From assembly GCA_002347985.1 (NCBI GenBank), contig DDYM01000020.1, positions 1 through 9,960 of the forward strand: a stretch of DNA of 9,960 bases, written 5' to 3'. Position 1 is the first letter of the stretch; each line of letters starts with the position of its first letter. The position numbers and the translations under genes were made by a program. The notes below the pieces were generated by a model. It was not told the origin of the DNA, made no database searches, and saw only the letters and a list, made by a program, of their open reading frames with translations. Of the stretch, positions 6,087 through 9,960 are shown piece by piece. Source of the stretch: Bacteroidetes bacterium UBA2234. GTDB taxonomy: Bacteria; Bacteroidota; Bacteroidia; NS11-12g; UBA955.

Positions 6087-7456
6087 TCGCGGGGTTTGAA
6101 GCGCGTAAATGGCTTTGGCGGACCGGCGGGTTTTGGCTTCGGCGCATCATTTGACGGCTGATCTCTGCGATCAGAACCTCCGCCCGCATTTGAGAACCCC
6201 GAATTGTTCTTGAGATTCGCTTTCTTCCTCGCCACACGCTGATTGCCGTTGTTTCCATCGTTGTAAAAAGGCTTGGCATCATTGGCCTCGGCCACATGCG
6301 TTCCGGGCAAATATGGATGACTTGTCTCCACAGGAATTTCCTGCTTGATCAACTTCTGAATGTCTTTGATGTAAGGAACTTCCTCGCGATCCACAAATGA
6401 CCACGCTACGCCGCTATTCCCCGCTCTACCCGTCCGCCCGATGCGATGCACATAGGTTTCAGGGATATTTGGAACTTCGTAATTGATCACGTGCGTTAGC
6501 TCATCAATGTCAATTCCGCGGGCTGCAATGTCCGTAGCCACCAAAACGCGGGTTGTGCGATTTTTAAAGTTCGACAAAGCCGTCTGTCTTGCATTCTGAC
6601 TTTTATTTCCATGAATGGCTTGGGCTGTGATATTCAACTTCACCAAGTCTTTCACCACTTTGTCCGCACCATGCTTTGTACGCGTAAATACCAAAACCGA
6701 AGGAATTTCAACGGCCGATGAGTCCAATAAATGTCGCAACAAAAACCGCTTATTCTTCTGATCCACATAAAACAACTGCTGAGTAACTTTTTCGGCGGTG
6801 GTTGATACCGGTGCCACAGAAACCCGAACAGGATCAATCAAAATATTCTGGCTCAATTTTACCACTTCCGCAGGCATGGTGGCAGAAAAGAAAAGGGTCT
6901 GACGTTTTGTTGGCAATTTCGCAATCACCTTTTTTACATCGTGAATAAAACCCATATCCAACATGCGATCCGCCTCGTCGAGCACAAAAAACTCAACATT
7001 TCGCAAATCAATAAAACCTTGTTGCATTAAATCCAACAAACGTCCGGGCGTAGCTGTCATAATTTCAACACCGCGTTTGATGGCATCCACTTGGGGATTC
7101 TGACTCACACCGCCAAAAATTACCGCATGGCTGATTTTTACATTGCTGGAATAGGCGGCAATGCTTTCATCAATTTGTAAGGCAAGTTCACGTGTGGGGG
7201 TTAATATCAACGCTTTGATCGTTCTACGGTCACGGGTAGACGACATCAAATTTTGAATAATTGGGATGGAGAAGGCCGCGGTTTTACCTGTTCCTGTTTG
7301 GGCCGTTCCGAGGATGTCGTTGTGGGCTAAGGCAGCAGGTATGGCTTGGGCTTGAATGGGTGTTGGGGTGGTATACCCTTGTGCGGAAAGCGCGTCGATA
7401 ATAGGCTGCGCAATTCCTAGTTCAATGAAATGTTCCAATACTACAAAGGTAGGCAT
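6083..7456 (-). CDS. RhlE-like DEAD-box ATP-dependent RNA helicase
   Basis: From the ATG at 7456 the protein has 457 residues and all superfamily 2 motifs in order: Q motif TPTPIQ (30-35), motif I AQTGTGKT (52-59, Lys58 contacting ATP), Ia PTRELALQI (87-95), Ib TPGR (136-139), II DEAD (160-163), III SAT (191-193), V TDIAARGIDI (308-317) and VI HRIGRTGR (337-344). The tail from about 380 on is basic, with Gly and Pro stretches, as in RhlE-type helicases that use it to hold RNA. The role is RNA unwinding in ribosome assembly or RNA turnover, in the cytoplasm. A TTG 11 codons upstream (7489) could extend the frame, but the ATG matches the usual family start better. It lies 59 bases after the doxX-like stop on the same strand. 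Its stop overlaps that of the convergent gene in TTAA. Confidence 0.95.
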   Translation of the reverse strand: MPTFVVLEHFIELGIAQPIIDALSAQGYTTPTPIQAQAIPAALAHNDILGTAQTGTGKTAAFSIPIIQNLMSSTRDRRTIKALILTPTRELALQIDESIAAYSSNVKISHAVIFGGVSQNPQVDAIKRGVEIMTATPGRLLDLMQQGFIDLRNVEFFVLDEADRMLDMGFIHDVKKVIAKLPTKRQTLFFSATMPAEVVKLSQNILIDPVRVSVAPVSTTAEKVTQQLFYVDQKNKRFLLRHLLDSSAVEIPSVLVFTRTKHGADKVVKDLVKLNITAQAIHGNKSQNARQTALSNFKNRTTRVLVATDIAARGIDIDELTHVINYEVPNIPETYVHRIGRTGRAGNSGVAWSFVDREEVPYIKDIQKLIKQEIPVETSHPYLPGTHVAEANDAKPFYNDGNNGNQRVARKKANLKNNSGFSNAGGGSDRRDQPSNDAPKPKPAGPPKPFTRFKPRD

Positions 7457-7515
7457 TGGAAAAGGATTCCCACCCTGATGTTCTAACAACCCATAAAATT
7501 CAAATCAGCAGACAA

Positions 7516-7884
7516 TTACTGTCCGAAAAGACGTGTTTTCAATTCAGCATTGCGCCAAACGGAAACAATCCAAACGATGGCCAAAATCACACAAGGAGCC
7601 ATCAAAGGCTGAGCATGGGTAAAATGCGTTGCGATAGCACCACCCATGTAGGCGGTCAACAACAAAGTACCCAATACGCTGGTGCGAGGAATCAAAAACA
7701 AAATAGCACTAAGAATCTCAATGATAGCCAAGTTCTTAGCCATTGCAGGAGTGACCCCCTGATTCGCCATCTGAGAAACAGCTTCGGCAGGTAGATTCAG
7801 CTTCATAGTACCACTCATGAGGAAAATGGCGCCTACCAATCCGGCAGCAATCCATTGTACGATGTTTTTCGTTTTATCTGTCAT
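7516..7884 (-). CDS. DoxX-like small membrane protein
   Basis: The 122-residue product has four predicted membrane segments, at about 8-26, 47-66, 69-88 and 93-111, and the DoxX-type features SGTMKL (24-29) after the first helix, IIEIL (54-58) in the second and AIATHFTHAQP (83-93) after the third. It fits the DoxX-like family, whose members are inner-membrane proteins of poorly defined role, in some cases linked to redox or stress functions. It precedes the helicase gene on the same strand with no visible terminator between them, so they are probably co-transcribed. No functional link follows from that. The ATG is at 7884. Confidence 0.88.
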   Translation of the reverse strand: MTDKTKNIVQWIAAGLVGAIFLMSGTMKLNLPAEAVSQMANQGVTPAMAKNLAIIEILSAILFLIPRTSVLGTLLLTAYMGGAIATHFTHAQPLMAPCVILAIVWIVSVWRNAELKTRLFGQ

Positions 7885-7891
7885 AACAAGA

Positions 7892-7899
7892 CAAAACTA
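7892..7899 (-). promoter_or_regulatory. possible -7 box of the doxX-like/helicase unit
   Basis: TAGTTTTG (7899-7892, minus) fits TAnnTTTG. No TTTG stands at the usual -33 distance. If used, transcription would start within a few bases of the ATG at 7884, giving an almost leaderless mRNA. Confidence 0.35.
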
Positions 7900-7984
7900 G
7901 CAATTATTTTGAAATTTGTTACAACAAGCAAACAAAGCGATGCAAATACTTGCTTCCACCAACCCAATTGCAGAAATTTGAATT

Positions 7985-9901
7985 ATGCAGTATCCCAACC
8001 AGATTCTCACTCTCTCAGATCAACAAAAACAGTACAACGAAAGTATCGAAAAGCCCGAAGAATTCTGGGCCGATGTTGCGAACGATTTTACTTGGAAGCG
8101 CAAATGGGATCGCGTGTTAAACTGGAACTTTGAAGAGCCCAAGGTGCGATGGTTTGATGGGGCGCAGTTGAATATTACAGAAAATTGTTTGGACCGACAT
8201 CTGCTGGAACGGGGCGATGACATGGCGTTGATTTGGGAATCCAATAGCCCGAACGAGGAGAGCAAAAAATACACCTACAAAGAGTTACACGAGGCGGTTT
8301 GCGTTTTTGCTGAAGTCCTCCGAAAAGGAAACATCAAAAAAGGCGATCGCGTTTGCATTTATATGGGCATGTTACCGGAATTGGCCATTGCAGTTTTGGC
8401 TTGTGCCCGGGTGGGTGCCATTCATTCCGTGATCTTTGGGGGATTTAGCGCCCACAGCGTTGCCGACAGAGTAAACGATGCGCAAGCAACCGCCATCATC
8501 ACTTGCGATGGGGCTTATCGAGGGGCAAAAGACATTCCGTTAAAATCGATTATCGATGAGGCCCTTCAACACTGTAGCAGCGTAAAAACAGTTTGGGTTT
8601 ACGAGCGAACAAACATCGAAATTGAAATCAAGGAAGGACGCGACGTACGATGGAAAGACGCCGTAGCCAAAGTGAATATCGAGGAGGCCATTCATTCACC
8701 CGCGGAGACCATGGAAGCCGAGGACCCCCTATTCATTCTCTATACTAGCGGATCCACAGGAAAACCCAAAGGAGTGGTTCATACTTGCGGCGGATATATG
8801 GTTTGGACGCATTACACCTTTACCAACGCCTTTCAATACCAACGCGGCTGGGTCCATTTTTGCACCGCAGACATCGGCTGGATCACTGGCCATAGCTATA
8901 TTTTGTATGGTCCGCTCACCGCAGGTGCAACAACATTGATGTTTGAAGGCATCCCCACCTACCCCAACCCAAATCGCTTTTGGGAGATTGTTGAAAAACA
9001 CAACGTCAACATCCTTTACACCGCCCCCACCGCCATTCGAAGCCTCATGAGCGCCGGCGATGAATGGGTCCTAAATCACAAAATGCCATCGCTAAAAGTC
9101 CTCGGAACCGTGGGCGAACCCATCAACGAAGAAGCATGGCATTGGTATGATGACCACATTGGGAAAAATAACTGTCCGATCGTAGATACCTGGTGGCAAA
9201 CCGAAACGGGAGGAATTATGATTTCCAATTTGGCGGGAATTACGCCTGCGAAGCCTTCCTATGCTACCTTACCCTTACCTGGAATTCAACCGTGTTTGGT
9301 GGATGATCAAGGGGAGGAGATTGAAGGGAATGAGGTGAATGGAAACTTATGCATTAAATTTCCTTGGCCAGGGATGATTCGAACAACCTACAACGACCAT
9401 GAACGCTGTCGCCAGACCTATTTTTCGGTGTATACTAACAAGTATTTTACGGGGGATGGATGCATGCGCGATGCCGAAGGAATGTACCGAATTACGGGTA
9501 GGGTAGACGACGTATTGAATGTGAGTGGTCACCGCATTGGAACGGCTGAAGTGGAGAATGCTATCAATATGCACGAGCGCGTCATTGAAAGTGCCGTAGT
9601 AGGATATCCGCATGACATTAAAGGACAAGGAATTTTTGCGTATGTGATTTTGGATGCAGGTTCTTATGATGAGAAAACCATGCAAACGGAAGTGTTGAAT
9701 ACCGTTTCAAAGGAAATTGGTCCAATCGCTAAACCGGATAGAATCCTTGTGGTGCCGGGCCTACCTAAAACACGAAGCGGTAAAATCATGCGAAGAATTT
9801 TACGAAAAATTGCGGAGGGGGATGTGTCGAATTTGGGAGATACCAGTACACTGTTAGATCCAAGCGTCGTGGAGGAGATCATTGCACGCGCAAACAAATA
9901 A
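7985..9901 (+). CDS. acs: acetyl-CoA synthetase (AMP-forming)
   Basis: The 638-residue product is full length for Acs. It activates acetate with ATP to acetyl-AMP and then forms acetyl-CoA, feeding the TCA or glyoxylate cycle, in the cytoplasm. Visible motifs: the P-loop-like core TSGSTGKPKG (254-263), DTWWQTETGG (401-410) with the tryptophan that restricts the acyl pocket to acetate, YRITGRVDDVLNVSGHRIGT (501-520) containing the hinge Asp508, and PKTRSGKIMRR (594-604) with the catalytic, acetylation-prone Lys600. Every motif is intact. It is divergent from the doxX-like gene across a 100-base gap where I found no confident promoter for this strand. The next gene overlaps its stop by one base. 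Confidence 0.97.
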   Translation: MQYPNQILTLSDQQKQYNESIEKPEEFWADVANDFTWKRKWDRVLNWNFEEPKVRWFDGAQLNITENCLDRHLLERGDDMALIWESNSPNEESKKYTYKELHEAVCVFAEVLRKGNIKKGDRVCIYMGMLPELAIAVLACARVGAIHSVIFGGFSAHSVADRVNDAQATAIITCDGAYRGAKDIPLKSIIDEALQHCSSVKTVWVYERTNIEIEIKEGRDVRWKDAVAKVNIEEAIHSPAETMEAEDPLFILYTSGSTGKPKGVVHTCGGYMVWTHYTFTNAFQYQRGWVHFCTADIGWITGHSYILYGPLTAGATTLMFEGIPTYPNPNRFWEIVEKHNVNILYTAPTAIRSLMSAGDEWVLNHKMPSLKVLGTVGEPINEEAWHWYDDHIGKNNCPIVDTWWQTETGGIMISNLAGITPAKPSYATLPLPGIQPCLVDDQGEEIEGNEVNGNLCIKFPWPGMIRTTYNDHERCRQTYFSVYTNKYFTGDGCMRDAEGMYRITGRVDDVLNVSGHRIGTAEVENAINMHERVIESAVVGYPHDIKGQGIFAYVILDAGSYDEKTMQTEVLNTVSKEIGPIAKPDRILVVPGLPKTRSGKIMRRILRKIAEGDVSNLGDTSTLLDPSVVEEIIARANK

Positions 9902-9960
9902 TGCGCATCAGTTTCCTTGGAATTTTATTTGCTGTGGTCTTCGATACAATCCGCTGCTGC
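9901..9960 (+). CDS. start of an unidentified gene coupled to acs (partial)
   Basis: The acs stop and this ATG share one base (TAATG, 9899-9903), the usual form of translational coupling. Twenty codons are seen: MRISFLGILFAVVFDTIRCC, running off the window. The hydrophobic stretch suggests a membrane anchor or signal sequence, but the family cannot be named. Confidence 0.5.
   Translation, partial: MRISFLGILFAVVFDTIRCC

Noticed and set aside
7457..7489. TTG start extending the helicase by 11 codons
   Set aside because: The ATG at 7456 places the Q motif at the usual distance from the N-terminus; the added residues do not look like the family.
7900..7984. Promoter for acs
   Set aside because: TTATTTTG near 7904-7911 misses one base of the -7 consensus and has no -33 partner, so the call is not supported.

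Overview
The window comes from a member of the Bacteroidota, most likely Flavobacteriia or a related class. Evidence: promoter boxes of the form TTTG / TAnnTTTG, starts with no clear Shine-Dalgarno sequence, a lipoprotein with the K(Y)EDGP-type mature N-terminus common in that phylum, a secreted beta-sandwich protein of a type seen in the phylum, and a tRNA gene without an encoded CCA. No plasmid, phage structural or CRISPR genes are visible.

Layout. Positions 1-42 hold the last codons of a plus-strand gene, closed by a strong hairpin terminator (54-95). The stretch 96-371 is non-coding and carries a large interrupted inverted repeat (210-324). A small lipocalin-like lipoprotein follows on the minus strand (372-779), then a gene-poor stretch (780-1421) that contains a probable broken gene (1043-1392). 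Two Fic-domain modules then sit in tandem on the minus strand: a class II Fic protein with its own inhibitory motif and a C-terminal winged helix (1422-2462), and the overlapping pair 'mobile mystery protein' A and B (3299-3763 and 2715-3308), which are an Xre-type regulator and a Fic/Doc-fold protein. A tRNA-Ser(UGA) gene with a recognisable promoter and terminator (4087-4171, minus) borders this accessory part.

To the right lie ordinary chromosomal genes: a 581-residue secreted protein of unknown function (4341-6086, plus), an RhlE-like DEAD-box RNA helicase (6083-7456, minus) whose stop codon overlaps that of the secreted protein, a DoxX-like membrane protein (7516-7884, minus) probably co-transcribed with the helicase, acetyl-CoA synthetase (7985-9901, plus), and the first 20 codons of a gene coupled to it by a TAATG overlap.

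The most interesting part is the control region in front of each Fic module. Upstream of the class II Fic gene are two clusters of three TATACG-type hexamers repeated every 10 bp, the first lying over the predicted -7 box and start region. Upstream of mobile mystery protein A are three near-palindromic 12-bp sites spaced exactly 33 bp apart, one touching the start codon and one touching the -7 box. Both look like autoregulatory operator arrays, of two unrelated kinds. The pair of modules lies on the 3' side of a tRNA gene, with decayed coding sequence nearby, which fits an integration hot spot or accessory island. No completely new system can be claimed from the sequence alone.
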